DNA of 64,000 nucleotides from NCBI RefSeq assembly GCF_000195915.1, contig NC_002578.1:1111644-1175643 (forward strand). The letters run 5' to 3'. This document shows positions 47,120-57,034 of this stretch, one piece after another (position 1 is the stretch's first letter; the number at the start of each line of letters is the position of its first letter). Origin of the DNA: Thermoplasma acidophilum DSM 1728. Lineage in GTDB: Archaea > Thermoplasmatota > Thermoplasmata > Thermoplasmatales > Thermoplasmataceae. Under the pieces are notes generated by a model, which was given only the letters and a program-made list of their open reading frames with translations, did no database searches and had not been told where the DNA came from. The position numbers and the translations under genes are program-made.

Positions 47120-47141
47120 GAAGAACAAATATACCTGATAG

Positions 47142-47669
47142 ATGCAGCCAACACCGTCGGAATATGCAAGGACTCCAGTGAGGATCGAAATGCAAAGAAG
47201 CAAGGAAAGAAATAGCATGGTTTATAAAGAGATGTACAATGATGCCCAGAGAAAATATTCAGAAGCACTTGACAGGATATCGAAGCTTACGGATGCATAT
47301 CTGCGTGAGAAGGCCGAAGTGGAGAACTTCATAAAGATCAAAGACCGCGAAGTTGAGATGTCAAAGAAGAACGCCAATGAAAAATTGCTTAAGGACTTTC
47401 TGCCAGTGCTTGATTCGATCGATGCTGCGATACAGGCAGAAAAGGATAACAACCTGATAAGGATCAGGGATCAGATGCTTGGCGTGCTCTCCAGATATGG
47501 CCTGAAACCAATCAAAGCAGAGGGGAGCAAGTTTGATCCATACCTGCATGAGGTTGTCGGAGTCACGGCCGATGGTGAAGACGGCATGGTCAAATATGAA
47601 GTTCAGAGAGGGTATACCCTTAACGATGGGGTGCTCCGCACTTCGAAGGTAATCGTTGTCAAAAGGTGA
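47142..47669 (+). CDS. grpE: nucleotide exchange factor GrpE
   Basis: Co-chaperone that releases ADP from DnaK. In 175 residues a long N-terminal coiled coil (~30-100; DAYLREKAEVENFIKIKDREVE) leads into a four-helix part (FLPVLDSIDAAIQ). The C-terminal beta domain carries FDPYLHEVVGV and GYTLNDGVLRTSKVIVV, the family signature. It is the first gene of the operon and ends 6 bases before dnaK. The bacterial-type Hsp70 system in archaea derives from horizontal transfer (established). Confidence 0.95.
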   Translation: MQPTPSEYARTPVRIEMQRSKERNSMVYKEMYNDAQRKYSEALDRISKLTDAYLREKAEVENFIKIKDREVEMSKKNANEKLLKDFLPVLDSIDAAIQAEKDNNLIRIRDQMLGVLSRYGLKPIKAEGSKFDPYLHEVVGVTADGEDGMVKYEVQRGYTLNDGVLRTSKVIVVKR

Positions 47670-47675
47670 TGATGT

Positions 47676-49517
47676 ATGTCAAAGATAATTGGTATTGATC
47701 TGGGTACAAGCAATTCTGCTGCTGCAGTTGTGATATCGGGGAAGCCAACCGTGATCCCAAGCTCGGAGGGGGTATCGATAGGAGGCAAGGCTTTCCCCAG
47801 CTATGTCGCATTTACGAAGGATGGGCAGATGCTTGTGGGCGAACCTGCGAGGAGACAGGCTCTACTCAATCCAGAAGGCACCATATTCGCAGCAAAGAGA
47901 AAGATGGGTACAGATTACAAGTTCAAGGTTTTTGATAAGGAGTTCACGCCTCAGCAGATCTCTGCATTCATACTTCAGAAGATAAAAAAGGATGCTGAGG
48001 CCTTCCTCGGCGAACCAGTGAATGAAGCTGTTATAACTGTGCCCGCTTATTTCAATGATAATCAGAGGCAGGCAACCAAAGATGCCGGTACAATAGCTGG
48101 CTTCGATGTTAAGAGGATAATAAATGAACCAACAGCCGCTGCACTCGCCTATGGTGTAGATAAGAGCGGGAAATCCGAAAAGATCCTCGTTTTCGATCTC
48201 GGAGGGGGAACTCTGGATGTTACGATAATGGATTTCGGTGATGGCGTTTTCCAGGTGCTTTCAACATCCGGCGACACACGGCTTGGAGGTACTGACATGG
48301 ACGAGGCCATCGTCAACTATATAGCCGATGACTTCCAGAAGAAGGAGGGCATAGACCTCAGAAAGGATCGATCCGCCTACATAAGGCTGAGGGATGCGGC
48401 TGAAAAGGCCAAGATAGAACTTTCAACTACGCTCTCAACAGATATCGATCTGCCGTACATAACGGTAACAAACAGCGGGCCAAAACACATAAAGATGACG
48501 CTCACAAGGGCAAAGCTAGAAGAGCTCATATCTCCAATAGTTGAGAGGGTGAAAGGCCCGATAGACAAGGCTCTTGAAGGCGCAAAGCTCAAGAAAACCG
48601 AGATCACAAAGCTGCTATTCGTGGGCGGGCCGACCAGGATACCATATGTTAGGAAATATGTTGAGGATTACCTTGGCATAAAGGCCGAGGGTGGAGTGGA
48701 CCCGATGGAAGCTGTGGCCATCGGTGCTGCAATACAGGGCGCAGTCCTAAAGGGAGAGATAAAAGACATCGTTCTGCTGGATGTGACCCCGCTCACGCTC
48801 AGCGTTGAAACGCTTGGTGGCATCGCAACCCCGATAATTCCTGCAAACACCACCATACCGGTGAGAAAGAGCCAGATATTTACGACAGCTGAGGACATGC
48901 AGACAACGGTCACCATACACGTGGTGCAGGGTGAGAGGCCGCTCGCGAAGGATAACGTTTCGCTGGGTATGTTCAATCTTACCGGAATAGCGCCGGCCCC
49001 AAGGGGCGTTCCACAGATAGAGGTGACGTTCGATATCGACTCAAACGGCATTCTGAACGTGACCGCGGTGGACAAGGCTACTGGAAAGAAGCAGGGTATA
49101 ACGATAACGGCTTCCACGAAGCTCTCCAAAGAGGAGATAGAGAGGATGAAGAAAGAAGCCGAGCAATACGCTGAGCAGGACAGAAAGGCGAAGGAACAGA
49201 TAGAACTGCTAAACAATGCAGAGTCTTTAGCTTACAGTGTTGAGAAGACGCTGAACGATGCTGGAGACAAGGTGGACAAGGAGACTAAGGAAAGGCTGAC
49301 CAACGAGGTAAAGGATCTGAGAAAGGCCATAGAGGAGAAGAACACGGAGAACGTAAAGACGCTGATGGACAAGCTGTCAAAGGACATACAGGAAGTCGGG
49401 GCCAAGATGTACCAGCAGGCTTCAGCGAACACCCAGCAGAGTGCACAGTCAAACAGCCAGAATTCGGGATCGTCTGATGGTAAGACCGTGGATGCTGAAT
49501 ACAAGGAAAAAAGCTGA
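47676..49517 (+). CDS. dnaK: chaperone protein DnaK (Hsp70)
   Basis: ATP-driven folding chaperone, 613 residues. Nucleotide-binding domain motifs: [49 protein letters not shown] and [12 protein letters not shown]. The linker [14 protein letters not shown] leads into the substrate-binding beta domain, and a helical lid ends in a Ser/Gln/Asn-rich tail with ...DAEYKEKS. The N-terminal domain lacks the ~24-residue insert of Gram-negative DnaK, as in Gram-positive and archaeal forms. Second gene of the operon. Confidence 0.97.
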   Translation: MSKIIGIDLGTSNSAAAVVISGKPTVIPSSEGVSIGGKAFPSYVAFTKDGQMLVGEPARRQALLNPEGTIFAAKRKMGTDYKFKVFDKEFTPQQISAFILQKIKKDAEAFLGEPVNEAVITVPAYFNDNQRQATKDAGTIAGFDVKRIINEPTAAALAYGVDKSGKSEKILVFDLGGGTLDVTIMDFGDGVFQVLSTSGDTRLGGTDMDEAIVNYIADDFQKKEGIDLRKDRSAYIRLRDAAEKAKIELSTTLSTDIDLPYITVTNSGPKHIKMTLTRAKLEELISPIVERVKGPIDKALEGAKLKKTEITKLLFVGGPTRIPYVRKYVEDYLGIKAEGGVDPMEAVAIGAAIQGAVLKGEIKDIVLLDVTPLTLSVETLGGIATPIIPANTTIPVRKSQIFTTAEDMQTTVTIHVVQGERPLAKDNVSLGMFNLTGIAPAPRGVPQIEVTFDIDSNGILNVTAVDKATGKKQGITITASTKLSKEEIERMKKEAEQYAEQDRKAKEQIELLNNAESLAYSVEKTLNDAGDKVDKETKERLTNEVKDLRKAIEEKNTENVKTLMDKLSKDIQEVGAKMYQQASANTQQSAQSNSQNSGSSDGKTVDAEYKEKS

Positions 49518-49533
49518 TTAAAAGAACGATAAG

Positions 49534-50631
49534 ATGGCAAAGGACTACTATAAGATACTGGGCGTGGACAGGAATGCCACAGACGAGGAGATAAAGAAGG
49601 CTTTCAGGGAGCTTGCCAAAAAGTGGCATCCTGACCTACATCCAGAGAACAAGCAGGAGGCAGAGGAAAAATTCAAAGAGATCAGTGAGGCATACGAGGT
49701 GCTGTCTGATCCGCAGAAGAGGAGGATGTACGATCAGACAGGCACCGTTGACTTCGGTGCTGGAGGCCAGAACTTCAACTGGGACAACTTCACGCATTAC
49801 AGCGATCTGAATGATATATTCAACGACATATTTGGAGGCAACTTCGCCTCCGATTTCTTCTCAGGTTTTGGTAGGGGACAGCGTGAGGAACAGTACGATC
49901 TGGATCTCTACACGAACCTTGACATAACACTGGAAGATGCCTATTACGGCACTGAAAAGAGGATAAAGTACAGACGCAATGCCATGTGCCCTGACTGCAA
50001 TGGAACTGGAGCCAAGAATGGCAAACTGATAACGTGCCCAACATGCAATGGAACCGGACAGCAGAGGATAGTCAGAGGCCAGGGATTTTTCAGGATGGTC
50101 ACGGTTACAACATGCCAGACCTGCGGTGGCAGGGGCAGGATACCGGAAGAGAAGTGCCCGAGATGCAATGGTACTGGAACGGTGGTCGTCAATGAAGACA
50201 TATCCGTGAAGATCCCAAAGGGAGCCACCGACAATCTGAGGCTCAGGGTTCAGGGCAAGGGACAGTCATACAATGGCCGGACTGGAGATCTGTACGTTGT
50301 TTTACGTGTCAGGAATGACAGGAATGTGCAGAGGATAAATGACGATCTTATGATTGACCAGAAAATAAATTTCGCTCAGGCTGCGCTTGGAGATACAATA
50401 GAGGTAAATCTTTTCAGGGAAAAATACAGCCTCAAGATACCCGAAGGGACACAACCGGGCGAAGTCCTCAGGATCAAGGGTGCAGGAATGCCCCATCTAA
50501 ACGGTCATGGCAGTGGCGATCTCCTTGTCCGCGTCAACGTGGAGGTACCGAAGAGGCTCACGCAAAAACAGAAGGATCTGATAAGGGAGATATTCGATAT
50601 AAAGGAAAACCACAGATCATGGTTTCACTGA
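49534..50631 (+). CDS. dnaJ: chaperone protein DnaJ (Hsp40)
   Basis: Class I J-protein that delivers substrates to DnaK and triggers its ATPase. The 365 residues contain the J domain (1-70) with the HPD motif in [11 protein letters not shown] Gly/Phe region with [18 protein letters not shown] follows. The zinc domain has four C-x-x-C-x-G-x-G repeats ([32 protein letters not shown]), and a C-terminal substrate-binding part completes it. It lies 16 bases after dnaK. No signs of truncation. Confidence 0.97.
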   Translation: MAKDYYKILGVDRNATDEEIKKAFRELAKKWHPDLHPENKQEAEEKFKEISEAYEVLSDPQKRRMYDQTGTVDFGAGGQNFNWDNFTHYSDLNDIFNDIFGGNFASDFFSGFGRGQREEQYDLDLYTNLDITLEDAYYGTEKRIKYRRNAMCPDCNGTGAKNGKLITCPTCNGTGQQRIVRGQGFFRMVTVTTCQTCGGRGRIPEEKCPRCNGTGTVVVNEDISVKIPKGATDNLRLRVQGKGQSYNGRTGDLYVVLRVRNDRNVQRINDDLMIDQKINFAQAALGDTIEVNLFREKYSLKIPEGTQPGEVLRIKGAGMPHLNGHGSGDLLVRVNVEVPKRLTQKQKDLIREIFDIKENHRSWFH

Positions 50632-50756
50632 GTACCACATTTGAAAATACATTGAAGACAAAATTAATTATTATGTTAGTTATATCACTGAAGCTTTGAT
50701 GGTTGTAAAGAATATTGCATCTTCATTCATGAATATGAATATTGTGAGGGATAATC

Positions 50757-51331
50757 GTGTACATGTTGGTTGAGGACAAATATATAGCCAGGGTTCCGCC
50801 CGAGATGCTGGGCGAGGATTATGATGTCGCGGTCAGAGAAGTCACCAAGAGATCTCTTGAGGGGCGCCTGGTGGACGTGATCAATGAGAAAACTTCCCAG
50901 AATGAAGGGAAATACCTGGTCATATCGGTTCTCTATACTGAATCGATAGGTGAAGGTACCATAGTCCATGGAGATGGGGGCGTGTATCAGGAGGTCAAAT
51001 ACCGTGCCCTGGTATATTACCCCGAGATGCAGGAGATAGTTGACGGTGAAGTTGTCAGTGTACAGAAATTCGGCGCATTCATCAAATTTTCCTCCTTCGA
51101 GGGACTTCTGCACATAAGTCAGATAATGGATGACCGTATCGACATAGATCTGGAAAACAAGAGGTTTATAGGAAAGGAAACGAAGAGGGATCTCAAGGTT
51201 GGGGATCGCGTGCGTGTCAGGATAGTAGCAATGAATCTTGCGTCATCATCCATATCGGACAGCAAGATCGGCTTCACAATGAAGCAGGTCGGCCTTGGAA
51301 AGCTGGACTGGCTGGCTAAGGAGGCGTCACA

Positions 51332-51335
<4 letters not shown>
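50757..51335 (+). CDS. rpo7: DNA-directed RNA polymerase subunit Rpo7 (E')
   Basis: Stalk subunit of archaeal RNA polymerase (Rpb7 homologue). The N-terminal RNP-like domain (residues ~1-80; ARVPPEMLGEDYDVAVREV, LEGRLVDVINEK) is followed by an S1 OB domain (GEVVSVQKFGAFIKFSSFEGLLHISQIMDD). A GTG start at 50757 follows GTGAGGG with a six-base spacer; an ATG two codons later is an alternative. It overlaps spt4 by four bases and leads a five-gene informational operon. Confidence 0.93.
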
Positions 51336-52004
<669 letters not shown>

Positions 52005-52015
52005 AGGTGAATGGT

Positions 52016-52315
52016 ATGGTGGATCTGATAATCAAGGAAAAAAGAGATAATCCCATCCTGAAGAGGAAGGAGATAAAGTACGTCCTGAAATTCGACAGCA
52101 GCAGGACCCCGTCAAGGGAGGAGATAAAGGAACTTATAGCGAAGCATGAAGGCGTTGACAAGGAACTCGTTATAGTGGATAACAACAAACAGCTGACAGG
52201 AAAGCACGAAATAGAGGGATATACAAAGATATACGCCGATAAGCCAAGCGCAATGCTGTATGAACCGGACTATGAGCTAATAAGGAATGGATTGAAGCAG
52301 AAAGAGGCAAAATGA
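52016..52315 (+). CDS. rps24e: 30S ribosomal protein S24e
   Basis: A 99-residue ribosomal protein. It reads [20 protein letters not shown]..., with the N-P-L/I-L-x-R-[KR]-E motif of S24e, then [29 protein letters not shown]. The ATG at 52016 is selected because AAGGTGA ends five bases before it and the product then matches the family start; the open frame extends upstream into the preceding gene. Fourth gene of the rpo7 operon. Confidence 0.94.
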   Translation: MVDLIIKEKRDNPILKRKEIKYVLKFDSSRTPSREEIKELIAKHEGVDKELVIVDNNKQLTGKHEIEGYTKIYADKPSAMLYEPDYELIRNGLKQKEAK

Positions 52316-52324
52316 GGGGTCCTG

Positions 52325-52492
52325 ATGCAGAAGAGAGAACTTTATGAAATAGCAGATGGAAAACTCGTGAGGAAACACAGGTTCTGCCCAAGGTGCGGTC
52401 CAGGCGTTTTCCTAGCTGAACACGCCGATCGTTATTCCTGCGGAAGGTGTGGATATACAGAGTTCAAAAAGGCAAAGAAAAGTAAATCATAA
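52325..52492 (+). CDS. rps27ae: 30S ribosomal protein S27ae
   Basis: A 55-residue zinc ribosomal protein, too short for many gene finders. It reads [20 protein letters not shown] and then [27 protein letters not shown], with two C-x2-C pairs forming the zinc ribbon, and a basic tail [14 protein letters not shown] lies 8-9 bases upstream. It follows rps24e, as is normal in archaea, and its last six bases overlap the end of the convergent DUF2175 gene. Confidence 0.95.
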
Positions 52493-52789
52493 TTCTTCTA
52501 TCTTTTTCGTTATATCTCCGGCAAGTTTCTCATAGGCCTGTATGCTCTGGCGTTTTGCCTCAGCAGCCGCTTCTTTTTCTGCCTGTACGCTCATGGCGTT
52601 AAGAAGCCCCTGAAGGCTGTAATCCAGAAGCATTGCAAGTGTCCTGAATTCTTCAGCCTTGTCCTGCCCAATCTGCTGGCGCTTTGATGACACGTAGCAG
52701 TCATAATGAACCGATCCCTTCTTTGTGAACGTAAACTTCTCGCCAGTCTTCACTGAATTGTTGCAGACATAGCATTTAAATTCTGCCAT
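52487..52789 (-). CDS. DUF2175 family protein
   Basis: A 100-residue protein. The N-terminus [33 protein letters not shown] contains C-x2-C and H-x2-C, a likely LIM-like zinc site. The rest is a long helix rich in Ala, Glu and Lys ([20 protein letters not shown]). It matches the archaeal DUF2175 pattern, function unknown. Its stop overlaps rps27ae on the opposite strand by six bases. Confidence 0.75.
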
Positions 52790-52830
52790 GCGCCTGGATT
52801 ACCTGACAAAATTTAACCATTTCTTTTCAG

Positions 52831-53916
52831 TTATGAATAAAAATTTGTCTTCATCTGACTCAGATGGGCCAGTGACCGTGCTATCGTCTCCTTCTCCCTT
52901 ACATTCAGATCCTTCTCCCTGATCAGATCGGAGAAAAATTCTATAGCGCGATCATAGTCATACGTGTTGACTGGCTTGGGTATGCCATCCTTGCCGCCAA
53001 CCGCAAACGAAAACTTGACCGGGTCCCTGAATGATGCTTTCGGACCGTATATGACTTCTGCTATGTAGGAGAGCGCCCTCAAAGTGCTCTTTCCGATGCC
53101 CTTCTCCATATATATTTTCTCGAAATCGTCAACACCGTACTCGTAGAGATCCCTGAGCTTCTTCCAGTTGACCCTGCCACTGAGATCAAGGAATGGCAGG
53201 GAGAAGTTGTCGAGCGTGCTCTGTGCTCCGCTCCTGAAGCGCCACACCTCCCCTTCCCTGACCGAGGCCACAATCGCCGACCTGTTATCCCTGCTTTCGG
53301 TTGCGGAAAGATCAAGAACGTTCAGACTGGTTTTATCGGCTGATAGGCCATAGCGGCCCTCTACGTCCACGCGTTCATTTCCTATCAGCCAGTGGTATCT
53401 TCTGGCCATTCTGTCCTCAGAGTTCATCCCCTGCTGTATAACAGCATGCCTGCCACGGTCTGAAACGACAACGAACTGCATGTACAGATCGTATCCATCC
53501 TGCAGCAGAGAGTTGTCTATCTTCGCGATCCTTCTGGCATTCTCGTATACATATTCCTTATCATCCTCCTTCAGAATGCCAGTTTCGACCGAGGACAGTA
53601 GATCGGCTCTCATATCAGCCATGGCGCTGGCCTTTCCTCCGCAGACCTTGACGCCAAGGTCCCTGGTGGAAAGGTACTCTTTCAGCGCAGAAAGCGTGAA
53701 TACTGTGGTACCGCTGGAGTTCCAGTCAAAACCTGTTACTAGAGAAAGGGAATGAAACCAGAATGGATCTGCCAGTCGTCGTATGAGCTCGCCCTGCCCG
53801 TATGTGTCCACTATTATCTCTGCCATGATGCCCGAAAGCTTCACCGCTCTCTTGAACAGATATTCAGGAGGATGCCCGTAATGCAGCGGCAGTGCTGATA
53901 TACCTCTCCTTTCCAT
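52831..53916 (-). CDS. DUF763 family protein with helix-hairpin-helix-like segment
   Basis: A 361-residue protein. Family marks are ISALPLHYGHPPEYLFKRAVKLS, LADPFWFHSLSLVTGFDWNSSGTTVFTLSALKEYL and GGKAS. Near the C-terminus DFEKIYMEKGIGKSTLRALSYIAEVIYG has the G-x-G-x-x-T-x-x-A-L form of a helix-hairpin-helix, which suggests DNA contact. The function of DUF763 is not established; a nuclease or repair role is inference. The ATG at 53916 lies ~26 bases after a TATA box (53938-53948), so it is preferred to the TTG at 53922. Confidence 0.78.
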   Translation of the reverse strand: MERRGISALPLHYGHPPEYLFKRAVKLSGIMAEIIVDTYGQGELIRRLADPFWFHSLSLVTGFDWNSSGTTVFTLSALKEYLSTRDLGVKVCGGKASAMADMRADLLSSVETGILKEDDKEYVYENARRIAKIDNSLLQDGYDLYMQFVVVSDRGRHAVIQQGMNSEDRMARRYHWLIGNERVDVEGRYGLSADKTSLNVLDLSATESRDNRSAIVASVREGEVWRFRSGAQSTLDNFSLPFLDLSGRVNWKKLRDLYEYGVDDFEKIYMEKGIGKSTLRALSYIAEVIYGPKASFRDPVKFSFAVGGKDGIPKPVNTYDYDRAIEFFSDLIREKDLNVREKETIARSLAHLSQMKTNFYS

Positions 53917-53947
53917 CTGCAACTACATCTATTTCATAGAAATATAA

Positions 53948-54148
53948 TTAGCTACCTCTGTGCGTAAGGATCGAAGATTCATAATACAACGATAAATGTC
54001 CATTATCCCAACGGCTCAGGTATCCCGCAACCGTTATCTCCGCCGGCGTGAGTTCGGGTGCCACCGGCTCTGCTCTTTTTGCCTCCCCATAGTTATTGTG
54101 GAATTTTCTATTGGCGTAGGCGTGTATATCTTCTATAACGATCTGAGT
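53948..54148 (-). pseudogene. open frame without start codon, possible gene remnant
   Basis: In the 370-base gap between the DUF763 gene and glpK, the reverse strand holds a 66-codon open frame bounded by stops. It reads ...IVIEDIHAYANRKFHNN... and ...APELTPAEITVAGYLSRW... and uses ATA, AGA and AGC as neighbouring genes do. There is no ATG or TTG near its beginning; a GTG about half-way would give 30-odd residues. I cannot name a family. It may be the tail of a decayed gene or chance. The rest of the gap shows only the glpK TATA box. Confidence 0.3.
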
Positions 54149-54266
54149 TTATGGCTTCTCCCAAACTTTTAAATTTCCTATAAATCCTTCGCAAATGCTT
54201 TGAATCAAATAACCATAACCTGAAGGCACAGATCCATTGTTGTTATGAAAAGCCCCAGCTGAAATA

Positions 54267-54275
54267 AAATTTAAG
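54267..54275 (+). promoter_or_regulatory. TATA box of glpK
   Basis: AAATTTAAG centred 23 bases before the ATG at 54294. It indicates a leaderless transcript beginning at that ATG, which is however one base out of frame with the glycerol kinase. Confidence 0.5.
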
Positions 54276-54293
54276 TATGCTACTATTTTTGTC

Positions 54294-55828
54294 ATGCCAT
54301 CAGAGAGAAAAATTACGTTATCGCAATAGATGTCGGTACCACCGGGACAAGATCTGCTATCGTGGATGCTAATGGGCGTATCGTCTCATTTGCCTACAGA
54401 TTGAACAGACAGTATTTTCCTGCGCCGGGATGGGTTGAACAGGATCCCGTGAATCTCTGGCGCAATGTGAGGATCACGCTGAAGAAGGCCATAGAGGAAT
54501 CCAGAATTGATTTGACTGGCATTGCTTCGGCTGGCGTGACGAACCAGCGCGAGACTGTCCTCGTATGGGATCGTAAGACTGGCCGGCCGCTCTACAACGC
54601 GATTGTATGGCAGGATAAACGAACATCCAGGAGGATAAAGGATCTCGATGAGGAGACTTCAAATTCGATAATGAAAACCACCGGGTTGAGACCTGATTCA
54701 TATTTCTCGGCTTCAAAGATACAGTGGCTGCTGGAAAATGTCGAGGGCCTTAGGAAAAAGATGGCCGATGGTGATGTCTCATTCGGAACTGTAGACTCGT
54801 GGATCATCTGGAATCTGAACGGTTCCGTAAATAGAAGCATCACCGTTACGGACCACAGCAATGCATCCAGAACCATGTTATATGATATAGCTAAGCTGAG
54901 GTGGAATCCAGATCTGCTCGACATATTTGGTGGAATATCTGAAACTTCGCTGCCTGAGGTTATGTCGTCAGGATCTGCTGAGTACGGCTACATCTCAAAG
55001 GATACTTCAGCGATATTCGATGGGCGGGAAGTGCCCATTACCGCCGATATAGGGGATCAGCAGTCGGCTCTCTTTGGGCAGGGATGTTTCAATCCAGGCG
55101 ACGTGAAGGCAACGTATGGAACTGGAACCTTTATCCTTTCCAATGCAGGAACCGAGGTTCCGCAGACCTCCGGAACTCTGCTCAGAACCATATTCTATTC
55201 CATATCTGGCAGGGAGTTGAGTTATGCGCTCGAAGGGAGCATACTTGCATCTGGATCAGTGCTCAGATGGCTTCAGAACAGTCTCCATCTATTCCGATCA
55301 GCCAAGGATATAGAGGATGCCGCAGAAAAGCTGAAGAGCAATGATGGAGTATACTTTGTCCCGGCATTCTCCGGCCTTGGTTCTCCATACTGGGATCAGG
55401 ACGCGAGAGGACTGTTCATTGGGCTTACTGAGAGCACGACCGCCGATCATCTGGCCAGATCCGTACTGGAATCTGAAGTTTATATGGCCACCGACGTGAT
55501 TATGGAAATAGAAAAGGAGATCGGAAGGAATATAGCGAAGATAAGGTGCGATGGGGGCGGATCAAGAAGCGATTTTCTGATGCAGTTTCAGGCCGACATT
55601 GCTAATGCGGAGGTGCTCGTACCCGAATCATCGGAAACTACGGCCCTGGGATCAGCTTACCTATCCGGCCTTGTATCCGGCTTATGGAAGAGCAAGGATG
55701 AAATACGCGAGCTCTGGAGGCTCAAGAAGGTGTATAGGCCAGTGATGTCAGAAGAGGAAAGGAAAAGGAACTATGTGGGATGGAAGGATGCCGTAAAGAG
55801 ATGCATGGGATGGCATCCTAATATATAA
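54294..55828 (+). CDS. glpK: glycerol kinase, start in another frame (frameshift at A-run)
   Basis: Phosphorylates glycerol to glycerol-3-phosphate. The main frame gives ~500 residues of FGGY-family kinase: NYVIAIDVGTTGTRSAIVD (ATP loop), TNQRETVLVWDRKTGRPLYNAIVWQDKR, YGTGTFILSNAG, FSGLGSPYWDQDARG and DGGGSRSDFLMQFQADI. But no ATG, GTG or TTG in this frame precedes the ATP loop; the first GTG (54362) would cut it off. The ATG at 54294, 23 bases after a TATA box, reads MPSERK and then stops at 54327. Reading one base back in AAAAA (54308-54312) continues as MPSERK-NYVIAIDVG. Programmed -1 slippage, transcript slippage, a real mutation or a sequence error are all possible. Confidence 0.85.
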
Positions 55829-55903
55829 CCATCAGAAGTGCCGATCTAACATAGCCTGAGCTGACATTGAAGCATACGGGGCCAAATCAATGTCGTACGT
55901 GTA

Positions 55904-55940
55904 AGAGGCCTCTAATATAGGTGACGATCATGATTCACCT
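55904..55940. repeat. two small palindromes after glpK
   Basis: AGAGGCCTCT (55904-55913) is a perfect 10-base palindrome, and AGGTGA...TCACCT (55919-55940) an inverted repeat with a 10-base loop. They lie in the 220-base gap between glpK and the DUF981 gene, which has no other feature apart from an AT-rich TATA region at about 56010-56024. A regulatory or termination role is a guess. Confidence 0.3.
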
Positions 55941-56048
55941 TGTATAGTTAAAGAAACGAATCAGTTGATGAAATTAGGATTTACATCATTATATTTCTAA
56001 AAACGGCAAAATATTTATAAAATAAAGAAGAATGAGATCGGGATTGAT

Positions 56049-56660
56049 ATGGCATTCATAGATGATCTTGCGATGGAGCTTTTCACATTGTCGCTGGTAG
56101 GTGTGCTCTCGCTGTATCTCACGGGAACAGCATATCTGGCTTATAGAAAGGGTGTCAAAGATATTGAAGAAGTCATGAAGCCTGGGGCGTTCCCGCTATT
56201 GGTACTGGGCATGATAATAACAATAATGGGCATATACGGAGAAATGACATGGCCTCTTCCCGGCAGCTACAACATACTGTTCTACGATCCTTACCTTATC
56301 CTCGGGTTGATATTGCTGATGGTTGCCATCTCACTCATTCTAAAGCAGAAGCTGCAGTACACAGGCATAATTGCACTTTTCGCTGGGCTGATAGCCATAT
56401 ATTACGGTGCAAATGCGTACATAGATAAGATGACTGCCAGCCCAATAGCGATGCTCGGGCTTTACATTGCCTTCGGATTGACAGGCGTCTTCACATATCC
56501 CACCACATTGATATACGATTTATTGCCGGGAAAAGCAAAGGTTTCAAAACTGTGGATGGTCGTTCTGGTAATTTTCTGGATAGGCCTTGTGGTATCTGCA
56601 GTGCTGGCCGCCCTGACAGCAATAGAAGCTGTGCCTCAGCACCTGCTCAAACCACCATGA
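56049..56660 (+). CDS. DUF981 family membrane protein
   Basis: A 203-residue protein with six membrane segments: TLSLVGVLSLYLTGTAYLAY, AFPLLVLGMIITIMGIYGEM, LILGLILLMVAISLIL, GIIALFAGLIAIYYGANAYI, AMLGLYIAFGLTGVFTYPTT and VVLVIFWIGLVVSAVLAAL. The GxYGEMTWPLPGSYNILFYDPY stretch between segments 2 and 3 is the DUF981 signature. Function unknown. An AT-rich TATA element (ATATTTATAAAA) lies about 30 bases before the ATG. Confidence 0.82.
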   Translation: MAFIDDLAMELFTLSLVGVLSLYLTGTAYLAYRKGVKDIEEVMKPGAFPLLVLGMIITIMGIYGEMTWPLPGSYNILFYDPYLILGLILLMVAISLILKQKLQYTGIIALFAGLIAIYYGANAYIDKMTASPIAMLGLYIAFGLTGVFTYPTTLIYDLLPGKAKVSKLWMVVLVIFWIGLVVSAVLAALTAIEAVPQHLLKPP

Positions 56661-56856
56661 TATTTTGAAAAATCAACTTTATTTTTATGTTTCATTTAGA
56701 TCAACCTACAATGACCTGCAAAATGAGTTAATCGGAAATCTTCTCTTTGCTAAAGCTTTGGAGATTTATGCTTCAGTGACATATGACTACGGCAGTGTAT
56801 TGCGCATTTGCGCCATAGCCTCGCAGAGGGATTAAATATAATAATAAACGATTAAA

Positions 56857-56931
56857 TGCTCCGGCCGGGATTTGGACCCAGGTCGTCGGCTCGAAAGGCC
56901 GATATGCTTGTCCGGACTACACCACCGGAGC
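56857..56931 (-). tRNA. tRNA-Glu(TTC) with C55 in the T loop
   Basis: On the reverse strand: acceptor GCTCCGG/CCGGAGC, anticodon stem TCGGC/GCCGA around loop CTTTCGA (anticodon TTC), T stem CTGGG/CCCGG, discriminator A, no encoded CCA and no intron. The match to archaeal tRNA-Glu is close. The T loop reads TCCAAAT where almost all tRNAs have TTC, so position 55, normally pseudouridine, is C. The T stem also has a T-G wobble pair. Confidence 0.92.
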
Positions 56932-56953
56932 GACAAGAGTGAATTTAAAAGGA

Positions 56954-56963
56954 GTATATTTAA
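56954..56963 (-). promoter_or_regulatory. TATA box of tRNA-Glu
   Basis: The reverse strand reads TTAAATATAC, centred ~27 bases before the tRNA 5' end. Confidence 0.6.
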
Positions 56964-57034
56964 TTTTTCAGAACACGGATTTCCATATAAAATATAATAA
57001 TTGTAATTTTATGGCATGAAACATAGAACCGCAA

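Noticed and set aside
54294-55828. glpK as a fully dead pseudogene
   Set aside because: Only the first few codons are out of frame; the remaining ~500 codons are intact, with all kinase motifs and no internal stop, which argues for use or very recent change.
55904-55940. Insertion-sequence ends after glpK
   Set aside because: The palindromes are very short and no transposase frame or target duplication lies nearby.
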